From Synaphobranchus kaupii (Eukaryota; Chordata; Actinopteri; Anguilliformes; Synaphobranchidae), in NCBI GenBank assembly GCA_029718625.1, contig CM056376.1, positions 94,469,945-94,533,944 on the forward strand: a stretch of 64,000 nt of DNA, in the 5' to 3' direction. Below are positions 34,901 through 49,900 of this stretch, in pieces. The translations under genes were made by a program, and so were the position numbers. The notes under the pieces were generated by a model. That model was not told where the DNA came from. It was given only the letters and a program-made list of their open reading frames with translations, and ran no database searches. Position 1 is the stretch's first letter. Every line of letters begins with the position of its first letter.

Positions 34901-37900
34901 TTGGCCTGTGTGATTCACTATTCTGCGAGTTGACGCCGCCCACTGCCCATTACGAACAACCAGTACTGCAGTACCCATTTTAAACGCTCGGTGTCAATGC
35001 TACATATAGCTCCTTTAAATAAAGTAATCATATTTAATCTTTGGTTGCATATCATTTGCATGCCATGACTTCCTGATGTCTGTGACCCAGCAACATCAAA
35101 AGGCTCTTGCTATTTTATTTTCAAGTACTCATACAAATTATACTATAACCTCTCTGCATTTGAATGGAATTTGGGGGTGGGACTAGATTAAGCTGTAAAT
35201 TACACTGGAATAGTATGGAGCACATAGCTGGCTAAATGGCTGTATGTCATCAAGGGTCTGAGGTATCAAACGAGCCTCAAACCAGCACTCTGCTGCCAGA
35301 TACAGTGCCCTCCACTATTATTGGCACCCCTGGTAAAGATGAGTTAAAAGGGTATTTTGTTTCTCATAATAAATTTACTTCAATTAAAGGTTGGATTTTT
35401 CTCATTTTTTCAGTGTGAGATTAAGCTAATTCACCAAATGGTGAATTTTTCATAACCCTTTTTACTCATCTTTACCAGGGGTGCCAATAATAGTGGAGGG
35501 CACTATATGTAGTATCAGATATGGATGGATCACTAAGGTTTCTCCTGACTCATTTTCCTATTGAACTCTATGGAAAAATAAGTAAATTTTAATATTCATT
35601 TCCAGATTTACCTATCTATATATTTTGTATTTTATTTATTCATTGTTTTATTCATTTCCAGATAAAACTTTTTAATAAGTTTGAGTTTTTATATTTCAAC
35701 ATTTATTAATTCTCTTATATATTTATTTATATTTATATAAAGGTGTGCCCCTGATATCATGATATTCTAATACAGTATAAATCCTTTCTGCATTTGAATG
35801 GATCTCTATGGGAAATGGGGGGTGGGACTAGATTAAGCTGCAAATTGCATGGGAATTGTATAGAACACATGGTTGACTAAATGGCTGTAAGTCATCAACA
35901 AACGAGCCTCCAACCATCACTCTGCTGCCAGATATGCAGTAGATATGGATGGATCACATTAAGGGTTGTTTCTCCGGACTAATTTTCCTATTGAATTCTA
36001 TGGAAAAATAAGTCAGGGGAAACAACCCTTAAAGTGATTCCCCTGACTTCTTTTTCCATAGAATTCAATAGGAAAATTAGTCCGGAGAAACAACCCCTAA
36101 TGTGATCCATCCATATCTACTGCATATCTGTCAGCAGAGTGATGGTTTAGGCTCGTTTGATACCTCCGACCCTTGATAATTTACAGCCATTTAGCCAACC
36201 ATGGGTTCCATACTATTTCTGTGTAATTTACAGCTTAATCTAGTCCCACCCCCCAATTTCCATAGAGATTCATTCAAATGCAGAGAGGTTATAGTATCGC
36301 ATGTAGTACCAGAAAATAAGATATCAAGGGTCTTTTGATGTTGTTCAGGAAGGCATGGCATGCAAAGCATATGCAACCAAATATTAAATATGATGACTTT
36401 ATTTAAGTTTGTGTTAATTTGTGCAATTACTTTTGGCCCCCTAAAATGGAGGGACTATATATATAAAAAGGGCTACAATTGCTACACGGTTCACCTGATA
36501 TGGATGTAAAAACCCTCAAATTAAAGCTGAAAGTCTGCACTTTAACCTCATAGTCATAGTCATGTTCCATTTCGAATCCAATGTGCTGGAGTACAGAGCC
36601 AAAATAAATGTCAAAAATGGGTCAATGTCCTAACACTTTTGGAGTGCACGATATATTATCCAATGAATGTTCTGTTGGGATGAAACAGTTCATAAATGTG
36701 TAGCACTTTGGGGTTTCATTTATAAAGTCATCTTGGAATTCATCCTAGATGTGAGAGTACAATTTCCAAAAATTCTTCAATGAACGATTTGTAAAATGTC
36801 CATACACATGAATAAATGTTCCGATGATCCGTTCATAAATCAGTAATCATCCTAAAAAGTATTTTCCAAAATAAATAGGGAAATACAGTCAAGCCGGAAA
36901 GTCTCCCCACCCCTTTCACCTTCTCCACGTTTTATTACGTTACAGACATATTCTACAATAGATTGAGTTAATTTTTTGTCTCAAAATTCTACACAAAATA
37001 GCCCATAATGACAAAGTGAAAACAGGATAAAAAATCAAAATGTAAAATATCATATGTACACAAGTGTGCACACCCTTTGATATGACACTCAAAAGTGAGC
37101 TGAGGTGCATTTTGTTTCCACTGATACTGCTTGAGATGTTTCTACAACTTAATTGGAGTCCACCTGTGATAAATTCAATTGATTGGACATGATTGGGGAT
37201 TGCCAACACCTGCCTATATAAGGTCCCACAGTTGACAGTGCATGTCAGAGCAAACTCCAAGCCATGGGGTCAAAGGAATTATCTGCAGACCTCAGAAACA
37301 GGATTGTGTCAAGGCATAGATCTGGAGAAGGGTACGGAAAAATCTCTGCAGCTTTACAGGTCCCAAAGAGCACAGTGGCCACCATCATTCGTAAATGGAA
37401 GAAGTTTGGAACCACCAAGAATCTTCCTAGACCTGGCTGCCCGGCTAAACTGAGCAATCGGGGAAGACGGGCCTTGGCCAGGGAGGTGAGCAGGAACCCG
37501 AGGGTCACTCTGACAGAGCTCCAGCGTATCCTTGTGGAGATGGGAGAACCTTTCAGAAGATCAACCATCCAGGCAGCACTCCACCAATCAGGCCTTTATG
37601 GTAGTGGCCAGACGGAAGCCCCTCCTTAGTAAAAGGCACATCACAGCCCGCTTGGAGTTTGCCAAAAGGCACCTAGAGGACTCTCAAACCATGAGAATCA
37701 AGATTCTCTGGTCTGATGAAACCAAAATGGAACTTTTTGGCCTGAATACCAAGTGTCACGTCTGGAGGAAACCAGGCACCGCTCATCACCTGGCTAATAC
37801 CATCCCTACAGTGAAGCATGGCGGTGGCAGCATCATGATGTGGGGATGTTTTTCAGCAGCGGGAATGGGGCGAAGGTTTACCTTCCAACATGACAACGAC

Positions 37901-40900
37901 CCGAAGCACACAGCCAAGAGAACAAAGGAGTGGTTTCGGAGAAAGTCTGTGCATGTCCTTGAGTGGCCCAGCCAGAGCCCAGACCTGAATCCAATTGAAC
38001 ATCTGTGGAAAGAGCTGAAAATGGCTGTGTACCGACGCTCCCCATCCAACCTGACGGAGCTTGTAAGAATATGCCAAGAGGAATGGGCAAAAATGTCCAG
38101 AAACAAGTGTGCCAAGCTCGTAGCTTCTTTCCCAAGATGCCTTGAAGCTGTAATCGCTACCAAAGGTGCAGCAACCAAGTATTAGGCTAAGGGTGTGTAC
38201 AGATATGTAACCCCTAAATAACCTATTTTTGTCAGTAAAATAAAATTGCATATTTTCTAAAAACCTGTTTTCACTTTGTCATTATTGGCTATTGTGTGTA
38301 GATGTTTGAGGCAAAAAATGAACTCATTCTATTGTAGTATAAGTCTGTAACGTAATAAAATGTGGAGAAGGTGAAAGGGGTGGGGAGACTTTCCGGCTTG
38401 ACTGTATATACAGAAATAAATGAATAATTGTAAAAATACATCAATACATAAAACAAATCTGAAAATTTATTGAAAAAATTAATTAAAAAATAATAATAAT
38501 TTAAATTAATTATATATTATATATTACTTCCTTGATTTATGTGTCTATTTTTATATTTAGTATTTTATGTACAAATTTACAAATTTAAAATTAATATCAA
38601 AATTATTAATTTAAATTTGTGCCCGGACGCAGAGCGTGCGTGCCTAAACGTTTGAATGTGGGTAACTGACTGACTGGTTGGTTGCCTGATCCCCCGATGT
38701 TGAAAGCGCATGAGTAAATTTTGAGCAATTACGGTAAAACGTTTGCTGTCTAACTCCCCGTCCCCTTTTACTAGTAGTTGGTTGTAGCACCCAAAAATCA
38801 TGAATGAGCAACTGTGGATATGTTTAAAGATACAGGTCAATTGCCTGAAATGTATAATCTTTCTCCTCGTCGTTATTGCCCAGTCAATATCACCAGCGGG
38901 AGGGGGACTTCATTGGTATTGAAATTTTACTTCAGCAAAGTTAGGCCAGATAGCTACATTCTCCAGAGGAAGATATCGCCCATGTTTTTTCCCCTAATTT
39001 TTCCCTTTTTCTCCAAATGGGGCCTATGCAATTCAATTCAATTCCCCCGTGTAGCAACCGCTAGAGAATCGCCGCAACAACCCCTTTGGCCTCTTCAGGG
39101 TACAACTCCTCGAGCTCCTAACTGTGATTCCAACTCGCCCAGGGCTGTCTTATGTGCGATGATTCCCTTGACACTCCCTCAAAAGGCACCAGCCATACTC
39201 GGATCTGGCAGGACCGGGGATTGAACCCCCGATCCTCAGGGCGCAACCGCACAGAGTTTGCGCCTTTTGTCCGCTGCACCACCGCGGTGCACGCATTGCC
39301 CATGTTTTAAACTCAATCAATGTCAGAGGAGCAATAACTAACGAAAAGTAAGCAGAGTTGAAAGCAGATCATTTTTTCACTGTGGTCCCGGCAAATACGC
39401 GATCTATCAAGTGACGAATAAATAAATAAACAGCAATTCAAAGCATTTAGCCTCCTGTTCGTTGAATGGTACATCGACAAGTTTTCTGCACAAAGATACA
39501 AACAACGACATGCTTAAATTCTGCACAAAGTTCAAGATAACATGTGGGCTAACTGTTAACGCTAATTTATGTCTGAAGCCTTTAATGAACTCGGCGGATC
39601 GCTACTTCTAATTTATTTGAAGAAATCAATAACATGGTTTGGTGACAGTCGAGATTTAAATGAGTATATATATCGCTTCATATTTGGAGTAGAAAGATAA
39701 TATTGTCATCTGCAGAAAGCTGAGACTATCCTATTTATAACTATTTATAATACAAAAATGGCATAGTGTCCTCCCGCCCTGTCCTCTTTTAAAAAAATTT
39801 TTTTTAAAAAGGTCACCCTATACAGTAGGCTACAAAAGAAACTAGAGGACTACTCTGATGACAACTATAGTAACATAATTTGTATTATAGTACAACAATG
39901 AACGACTTGTAGGCACCGCATTGGAGTCATGTTTGCACTTTAGAAGGCAGTGATCCTTGTGACGACATTCTCAACTGAACATTCTAATGATACATTTTAA
40001 TCACATATTTGTGATGGTACGCTTTTGGGCCAGTTCTGGAATGATCACATATTTGTGATGGTACGCGCGAAAGGGTTAAAAGCAGGGCTCGCCATGCCTA
40101 AATTTTGAGTAATTACAGTAAAAAAGGCACAGAAAAATAATAGTTAATTACAAACAACTGATCACACCTGAACAATGTATGTAGGCTATTTGCAGGTGTG
40201 AACAATATTGAGATATTGTTTTTGAGCAAATAAAAAGCTTGTGAGAATGCTGTCAATGTGTGCATTCTCTGTGTACAGAAAATGTCAACAGGACATTGAA
40301 ATAACTTAAACTCTCCATATAGGCTAAAAACGATTAATGTAGTATCTAAACAATGCAATGTCCATTTTTATCACAATCATAAACTGGAGCGAACTGGAGA
40401 GTGGTAACGTCCTATTTGTGCTCATCACTCTAATGAAATTATATCCACTTCCCCTCCTCGCTCGCTCCCGCTCACATACTCTGACACACACACCTTTGAG
40501 AATCCGCCGTGCCTTGTCAATTGTTCCCCACTGGCTGCATCCAGGCTGAGTCTTGTTTATTATTTTATTTATGCATTTTTATATTTCCACATTAATTTAT
40601 TCTCTTACATATTTATTTACCACTGTGGCACTCTCTGTGTTCCATCTACATCACCACATGTGAAGGGATTGGCAAAATATTCTCAAAGGTTTGCACGCAT
40701 CCTTTGGAGTTTTCGTATGCATACAAACGTTTTCTCATCATTTTCATGTTTTATAAATTTCAATTTGGGTGTTGAGTTTCATGTAAGATCAAATCTATTG
40801 AATTTAGGATCAAACCCGTGCATACGACCATTTTATAAATGAGGCCCCTGGCTCCTATCTGTTGTTTCCTTCCTACTCTTTCAATGTATTTCCTTTACCT

Positions 40901-43900
40901 CTGTTTTCTGCTACCCTGTTTCCCCTCAGGATCACGGGATAGACATTGGGGATGTGTCAGAGAGAAAGAAACTCAGAGAAAGGCTAAAGTGTAAACCCTT
41001 CAAGTGGTACCTGGACAATGTTTATCCGCAGCTCGACACCTGGCTCAACACCTGGAATGACCTGTTGGCCTATGGCACTGTGTGTAACTTATGTTTATGG
41101 TGTTTACTGTCTCCTTGAAATATGCACTTTGTCATTGAGAGTACCTTCAGTATAAAATAGAGAGATACTTATTTTTAGGAGCATATGTTTTATATATGGC
41201 ACTTAGAATTAGAGATTCAGCTGGCATAATCTTATTCTAACAACATACAAGACTAGATGTTCCACTATTCCAGTGTGAATAAAGCCTTGGGCATGGCCTA
41301 AAGAGGATTCTGCCCTGAATTTGTCAAGATGGAACAGGTATTCCTTAATATATTCTAACCAAAAAATTGTTAGGATAACCAGCTTCTAGATGGCAACGGG
41401 TTTGGAAAGCAAATCATTTCACCAAGTATTTTCATTTTAAATGAAAATTCTAAACTTTAAATATGAATTTCTTCCACTCTTTAAACTAAACAGCTGGCTA
41501 ATGACCTTAAGAAGGATGTCTGTATTGACCAAGGACCTGTTCCTGGAAGTAAACCCATTCTCTATGGATGTCACTTCTTTTCTCCTCAGGTATGTACAAT
41601 TTCCCAATGTGTAGCCTTTAATATGTGCGTATATGGTTTTTAGCTGCAAACATAATGTAAGGCAACATGTTGTTCTTTTTATACAGAACTGCTACTACCT
41701 CACAACTGGACAGATTTATGTTGGGGGCATGAAATCTCACAAATACAACAGAAATCGCTGTCTGGTGGATACCGGCAATGATGATTCCCCTTCACTGCTT
41801 GAATGTAAATTAGCCAAGGAAAAAGGATTTCACATGTACTGGGACTTCAAACAGGTGAAGATGCAGGTTAACTCATGAACAATTTGGATGGTTTATTGTG
41901 ACTAATGCAATTATAGTCATTTAATATTTGAGTTGTAGCCTACATGTCAGTTTTACTGAAATATTTTCCCAGTAAATATGAATAGTAGCCGGTCGCTCTG
42001 TTTGAGTGGTTTCATGGATACAGGCCTGGTGGGTCGGCCAGGCCAACGAGAACCCCCACCAGACCAACACAATCCTTTTTTTAATGCAAAATACCTATGC
42101 ATTTGGCAATAAATAATAACTTTTGCTTGAGAGCCTCTCTGTGGCACTGTTCCTAAACATGAGTCAACCTGTCATTTCCTGGGACACTTGACACGATGAG
42201 AGTACCACTGCTGTCACAGTGCTGTACAACAAAGGCCGATCCGTTTCATGATTTTGTACGAACCTCTGCTCTTAATTATTTAATTAGCACAATCATATTA
42301 CATTACCTTCATTTAGCAGACGCTTTTATCCAAAGCGACGTACAATAAGTGCATACAGAGACGTCATCAAGATCACTACAGAACAGACAAGACAAAGCAC
42401 ATCCTTCCCATAATGTAGCAGCTATCCCTAGTAATGAACGTTGACTGTAGTTCACAGTAAGCTGTGGGTAAATCAGCTATACTACACTTCTATTCTAAAT
42501 ACTATTATAAACTATAACAAACAGACAGGAAAACACAGGGAACTAGTACCATGAGGTCCTTGGTTAGAATATCAGTCAAGGTGGAGTCTGAAGAGGTGTG
42601 TCTTCAGGCCTCGACGGAACGCAGGCAGGGTTTGAGTAGAACGTAAGGGAATGGGAAGTTCATTCCACCACTGAGGAGCTAAGGTGGAAAAGCTCCGCAG
42701 TCGGGACGAGCGACAGCCGTTGACACGGAGGGGGGGAAGTGCGAGTCGCCCTGCTGTAGAAGAGCGAAGTGGTCGAGCAGGAACATAGTTCTGGATTAAG
42801 TCCTGCAGGTAGACGGGGCCTGTCCTACCGGCTGCAGTGTAGGCCAGGGTCAGAACTTTGAACCTGATCCTGGCTGCAACTGGCAGCCAGTGGAGTGACC
42901 TCAGCAGGGGGGTTACATGGGAAAATTTCGGGAGGTTGAACACAAGCCAGGCAGCTGCATTCTGGATCAGTTGCAGAGGCAGAATGGCGCAGGCCGGTAG
43001 GTTTGCGAGCAGGGAGTTGCAGTAGTCCAGGCGTGACATGACCATGGTCTGGACAAGAAGCTGGGTGGAGTAGGTGGTCAGGTACGGTCGAATCCTCCTG
43101 ATGTTGTACAGGAGGAACGTGCAGGATCGTGCCGTCGCCCTGATGTGCTCTTTGAAGTCCAGCCGGTCGTCCAGGACCACCCCCAGGTTCCTTGCAGAGC
43201 GGGAGGCAGCCACTACGGTCCCGTCAACGGTGATGGAGAGGTCATGTAGTGGGGAGGTCTTGTACGGCATGAAGAGGAGCTCTGTCTTGTCAAGGTTGAG
43301 CTTCAGGTGATGGGTAGTCATCCACTCAGAGATGTCAGTCAGACAAGCAGATATCCTCTCCTTAACCTGTGGGGTAGAGGGAGGGAAAGAGAGGAAGAGT
43401 TGAGTATCATCTGCATAGCTATGGTATGAGAAGCCATGTTAATTAATTACTGAACCAAGAGACTTAGCATACATAGAGAACAGCAGAGGACCCAGTACAG
43501 ATCCCTGCGGTACTCCTGTAGACAGTGGATGGGGAGCAGAGACAGAACCCTTCCAGGAGACTTGGTAGGATCTATCAGTAAGATACGATACAAACCAAGA
43601 GAGGGCAGTCCCAGAAATGCCCATCTCAGCGAGTGTGGAGATCAGGAGTTTGTGGTTGACCATGTTGAATGCCGCAGACAGGTCAAGGAGAATCAGAACA
43701 GAGGAGAGGGAGGAGGCTCTAGCAGTGGCGAGTGCCTCCGTCACGGCCAGGAGAGCAGTTTCAGTGGAATGGCCGGTTCTGAAGCCAGACTGATGCGGGT
43801 CAAGCAGGTTGTTCTGGTGGAGAAAAAGAGACAGTTGGTTAAGGACAGCTCGTTCAATTGTTTTGGACAGGAAGGGCAAGAGAGATACAGGACGGTAGTT

Positions 43901-46900
43901 CCTGACATCAGAGGCATCCAAGCTAGGTTTTTTAAGGAGTGGGGTAACACAGGCAGTTTTAAAGGCAGCAGGAACATGGCCACAGATTAGGGAGGTGTTG
44001 ATAATGGAGGACAGATATGGAAGGAGCTCAGCGGATATAGACTGGAGGACTGCTGAAGGTATGGGGTCTAGTGGACAGGTGGTTGCGCGATGGCGCGTCA
44101 CCAGCTGGAGCACATCTGAGTCCTCCAGAATCTTGAAGGACGACAGTGTAGCGATGGGTTCAGTATGGGGGATGTGGGGTGTCACCGGATCGTGGCCACC
44201 TTCCCCTCAAAGTGGGTCAGGAAGTCATCTACAGAGAGGGAGGAGGGTGAAGGGGGTGAAGGGGGGATGAGCAGGGAGGAGAAGGTGGAAAAGAGTTTAC
44301 GTGGATTAGATACACATGCATCAATTTTAGACTGGAAAAATGAAGTTTTAGCTGATGTGGTTGCAGCTGTGAAGGCTGCCAGCAGAGTGTGGTAGGAGGC
44401 CAGGTCATCTGGGGATCTGGATTTCCTCCACTTTCTCTCAGCGGCTCGCAGCATGGTTCTGCTGGATCTGAGAGAATCCGTCAGCCACGGGGAGGGGGGT
44501 GATGGTCGAGCTGGTTTGGAGACAAGAGGACATAGTGAGTTGAGAGACTGAGAGAGGCATGAGTTAAACACAGAGGTGGCAACATCAACAGGCATTTTAC
44601 CAAAGGTAGCAGGAGGAGGAAGTGTAGAGAGAGCAGAAGTAGTGAGAGAGGAGTGCGAGAGGGTGCGGAGATTCTCCTGAACATAACAGTGGGTGGGTTG
44701 AGGGAGAGTGGGCAGGAGAGAGAAAATGAGATAAAGAAATGGTCCAATACATGGAGGGGGGTCACCGTGAGTTCAGATGTGACGCAACTCCTGGTGAGTA
44801 CAAGGTCCAGTTGGTTACCACCCTTGTGGGTGGCAGGCGATGGGGACTGAGTGAGGGCGAAGGACTGGAGGAGTGAGGTGACACTGGATAGCTGGGAACT
44901 GTCTGGTTGGAGGTTGAAGTCTCCCAGTAGGATTACAGGGGTGCCATCCTCAGAGAAGGAGCTCAGGAGAGTGTCCAGTTCATCCAGGAAAGCGCCGAGC
45001 GGACCTGGAGGGCGATAGAGAACAACAATGTTAAATGCAGATGGGTGAGTTACAGTGACTGCATGAAACTCAAAGGAAGAGATATTCAGGCAGTGTACAG
45101 TGGGAATAGAAAATTTCCAGGACGTGGAAATGAGTAAACCAGTATCCCCGCCTCGGCCAGAGGCCCTGGGGGTGTGGGAGAAGGAGTAGCCAGCAGACAG
45201 AGCAGCTGGAGTGGCTGTGTTATTGGGAGTGATCCAGGTCTCAGTGAGAGCCAGGAAGTGGAGGGACTTCACCTTGGCATAGGCAGTGATGAAGTCAGCT
45301 TCCTGGATGGCTGACCGGCAGTTCCATAGTCCACCCATAGTCCACCCATGAGAGTTCCTTATGAGAGGACAGTGGTGGGCAGACCAGGTTAGCCGGACAG
45401 CGTCTGCGGTGGTTGGGCCTCCTGGAGCGAGGCATGGAGCACAGAGGAATGGGGGTTAGACACATGGTAGGGGGTGATAAAACAGGTTAGGTGGGGAAAG
45501 ATCAGAACAGACATATAATTCAGACAAATTTCAGTATTTACGGCAGCCTCTGTTTTAAATCATATCTTGATCTGATATTTGTATAAGCACCAGCTACAGC
45601 CGCAGACTGCAAGCATATCCCAAAGATTTAACTGCTCAAGTACAAGACTGAACCAGCATAGATTATAGCTTTCAGAAAAATAGATGTAAGGTATTTGTTT
45701 GGGGGGGGGACTAGGACTGGAGCTGTGCACCCATGCTTTAACACCAGTTAATCAGTCTTGTAATTGTACTGTAAAACAAAAGGTATAAGAGATCCCACTC
45801 TGTAGTTTTGAGAGAGATTATTCATTTTAATTCTCAATTAACTCATGCAAAGAATTAAGTCAGTATTCAAACATGACCCATGTTGTAGAGCAGGGGTCCC
45901 CAATCTTATCCAGAAAGGGTCGGTGTGGGTGCAGGCTTTTGTTCCAACCAAGCAGTTACACACCTGATTCTACTAATCAATCACTAGAGTCTTAACGCCC
46001 AAGCCCCACAGAAAGTTGTGAAATCGCATGACATCGCTCTCTCCTCCCACAATCTTTAATCTGATTGGTTATTGCGCCACGTTCCCCATCTCGTCTGGAC
46101 GCCTCGCATCGCAAGCAATCCCAACATGCCTTTCAGACAGGAGGAATCGCCTCTCATTGAAAAAGAATGGAGGCGGTGTCATCGCACAAGAAATCCACTC
46201 CACATCGCTTTCTGTGGGGCTTTGCCGTTACTAAGGACCTTGATTAGTAGAATCAGGTGTGTTACTGCTTGGTTAGAACAAAAGCCTGCACCCACACCGG
46301 CCCTTTGTAGATAGGTTTGAGGACCCCTGTTGTAGAGCAAGTCTTTGTGATTACAATGAGACCAACATATTGTATTACCAAAGAGAATGCCAAACCCGGA
46401 CTACTTCGCTAGGACTAACCCGAGATAAGGAGGACTGGAGCACACAGAGCTCAGAGCAAAACAAAATATTTTAATGCGACTGACGTTTCGACGTCAACGA
46501 CGTCTTCTTCAGAGTCAAAATGGAAATACAGACAATGCACCGGGAGGTATATAAATACCCTACCATCAATTACACAAAGTAAGGTGCGCATGTGTAGGAC
46601 TAATAAATCTCGTCATAGATACCACATATACAATGTTATCTTCTTTAACAGGATAAAGAGAAGACCGACAAATGTCATAGGTAAATGAACTAAATAATTG
46701 TCTATTGTGAACATGGCATAAAACAATATAAAATGAAAATCAAAAAGCCTGTACACAAGTTACAAATAACATGAAAGATTCAGCGACTCATTTAACCCAT
46801 TGGGTTCCACACTATTGAGTGTATGTATCCAGTAGCCTACGCCTCCCTGCGGAGCAGTTGCTTAATAATATCTCCGCCTCTGGATGATGAAGTGACTCTC

Positions 46901-49900
46901 TCAATACCCCAAAATTTTAGAGAAGAGACAGAACCATGATTGGCTTCAGCGTAATGTCGCGCAATAGCATAGTCCATATTCTTAGATCGGATCGCGGTCT
47001 TATGTTCAGCAATTCTAAGTTTGAGGGCTCTCTTACTGTCCGATGTAGATTTTGGAGCATATACATTTCAGCATGTAGATAACATGGGTAGTGTTGCAGT
47101 TAATAAAAGTGGTTATTTTAAATTCCTTGCCCGAACGTGGATGACAGAAGACTTTAATGTCATTAGAGTTAGAGCAATGGACACAGTGTCCACAGCGATA
47201 GAACCCTCTAGGGGGCGTAGGTAGCCAGGAGGGTTTTGTCTGCCGTACGCCGCCAACAACATCAAAGAAGACGCGGAGGGGATCCCGGGGGGCACGGAGG
47301 AAGAAGCCCTCCTTTCGATTCCCTGAGGAGATCCCAACGCAATCTCAACAAGCAGTAATTAACATTTCTGGCTTTCCTTTAAGTGAGGTTGAAATGTCTG
47401 TTCTCAGTAAAGGTCTGTCTTTTTCCCCTACCAACAAATGTGATTTTTTAAGGTAAAAGTGGACTCTTTTAAGTTGTTTAGACAATTACATTTAAAACAT
47501 TTTTTCTGTGCACAGACGGATGTATCTACTGTACCTAGCAACACTGATATTGGCAGTAAAATGAGAGAATACACCTCATTTAAAGGTAAATCCGTGTTCC
47601 TGCCTAGCTCCAACCCTAACCCCACAATAACCACATTCTGTCGCTTGGTGGAAAATGATCTTTCTGTCTTGGCGAATAAACATATTCGATACAGGAACAA
47701 TTTAAATGTAGAAGAACGCAAAGCCTTGAAAGATCTACAACTTAATTCAAACTTGGTCATTCGCAGCGCCGACAAAGGCGGAGCAGTAGTTGTTCTAGCG
47801 TTTGAACAATACGATAAGAGTATAAAAAAACAACTTTTGAATGAACAATTCTACTCACCTCTTTGCGCTAATCCAACAGAGCGCATAAAATGTGAAATTG
47901 ACTCTGCCATAGAAAATGCCTTGTCTACGGGTTGGATCACTAAAAATGAAAGGGATTTTTTAACTATTAAATACCCCATATGCCCGATATTGTATGGTCT
48001 CCCAAAAATTCACAAGTCTGTATCTGATCCTCCACTGCGCCCTAAAGTGTCAGGCAATGGTAGCCTTACAGAACCTCTCTCACAATATGTTGACTTTTTT
48101 ATTAAGAAATTGGTTCCTACCCTGCCTTCGTATATAGGTGATACGTCTGATCTTCTTAGGGTTATTGAAGGTGTTCATGTGAATTCAGCTACTATTTTAG
48201 CGTCGTTAGATGTACAGAGTTTGTACACCAACATTCCCCATAAAGGAGGTCTGGAAGCTCTGTCATACTACCTCTCCACACGCCCGGAAGACCTATTACC
48301 CCCTTCAAGTTTCCTTATCACCCTTACGGAGATGGCACTCACCATGAACTATTTCCAATACAATGGCTGTTATTATTTACAGACTCAGGGTACAGCAATG
48401 GGAGCAGCTTTTGCACCGAATTATGCTAATCTGTTCATGGGTCACTGGGAAGAGAAATTTATCCATAATTCCATTAATCCCTTTCTCACCAAAATCTCCC
48501 TGTGGCGTAGATACATTGACGACATACTGCTCGTGTGGGATGGTACTGTACTCGAATTTGAAGATTTCTTGAGGTATGTGAATTCTAGAGATCGTCATTT
48601 GTCTTTTACAGAGGAACATGACGTGAGATCCATTAATTTTCTAGACCTGACTATTTTTAAAGGTGATGACGGTAAACTTGAATCTACCATCTTCCGTAAA
48701 CCCTTAAGCAGAAATACTCTGTTAAGAGCGGATAGCAATCACCCCCGTCCACTGATACGTAATATACCGATTGGACAGTTCTTGCGCTTGAGACGCAACT
48801 GTAGCACGGATGCAGAATTTGAAAGCAACATCTGTCAGATGCGTAGCAGATTTCTTCAAAGAGGCTACAGTATTGTTGACGTTACTGCCGCTATTGACCG
48901 AGCCCGCCATACTGATAGGAAGTCCCTCCTCTGTAAAAAGCCTAAGCGTGCTACCCTTCCTCGTATTTGCTTTTCCACTGAGTTCAGTCCGGTCGCTGGA
49001 AGAGTTAAAAACATTGTCCGTAAACACTGGCCCATTCTCCAGAGTGACTCTCTTTTAAATGAATTTACTTCCGAACCTCCGCGAGTGTGCTTTAGAAGGC
49101 CACACAACTTAAAAGATAAGGTGGTTCACAGCATGGTGAGTAGTCCGCAGACAAAACCCTCCTGGCTACCTACGCCCCCTAGAGGGTTCTATCGCTGTGG
49201 ACACTGTGTCCATTGCTCTAACTCTAATGACATTAAAGTCTTCTGTCATCCACGTTCGGGCAAGGAATTTAAAATAACCACTTTTATTAACTGCAACACT
49301 ACCCATGTTATCTACATGCTGAAATGTATATGCTCCAAAATCTACATCGGACAGACTAAGAGAGCCCTCAAACTTAGAATTGCTGAACATAAGACCGCGA
49401 TCCGATCTAAGAATATGGACTATGCTATTGCGCGACATTACGCTGAAGCCAATCATGGTTCTGTCTCTTCTCTAAAATTTTGGGGTATTGAGAGAGTCAC
49501 TTCATCATCCAGAGGCGGAGATATTATTAAGCAACTGCTCCGCAGGGAGGCGTACTGGATACATACACTCAATAGTGTGGAACCCAATGGGTTAAATGAG
49601 TCGCTGAATCTTTCATGTTATTTGTAACTTGTGTACAGGCTTTTTGATTTCCATTTTATATTGTTTTATGCCATGTTCACAATAGACAATTATTTAGTTC
49701 ATTTACCTATGACATTTGTCGGTCTTCTCTTTATCCTGTTAAAGAAGATAACATTGTATATGTGGTATCTATGACGAGATTTATTAGTCCTACACATGCG
49801 CACCTTACTTTGTGTAATTGATGGGAGGGTATTTATATACCTCCCGGTGCATTGTCTATATTTCCATTTTGACTCTGAAGAAGACGTCGTTGACGTCGAA

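Larger units (their letters stand above)
34493..36650. mobile_element. Fold-back (long inverted repeat) element in intron 7
   Basis: The outer arms 34493-34735 and about 36415-36650 are inverted repeats starting GTGCACTCCAAA.GTGTTAGGACA and including AGTGCAGACTTTCAGCTTTAA. The inner arms run to a tight palindrome at 35971-36088. A 203-bp MITE and a 32-base piece of host sequence (35741-35772) lie inside. There is no coding capacity. It is the same family as 6700-8250. Confidence 0.8.
42296..45480 (-). mobile_element. L2-clade LINE with endonuclease and RT, antisense in intron 10
   Basis: The 3' tail is at the left (TACATTACCTTCATTTAGCAGA). Going up the - strand are the RT C-terminus, RT core, linker and APE-type endonuclease, ending near 45340-45480. 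One in-frame stop and at least two frameshifts break the single expected ORF2. Same subfamily as the copies at 1.7 and 6.9 kb, but much longer. Confidence 0.88.

Noticed and set aside
39160..39295. tRNA gene
   Set aside because: A and B boxes are present but the sequence between does not pair as anticodon and D arms; a SINE is more likely.
47021..47224. Separate small gene on the + strand
   Set aside because: It is the antisense shadow of the GIY-YIG coding sequence in the left Penelope repeat.
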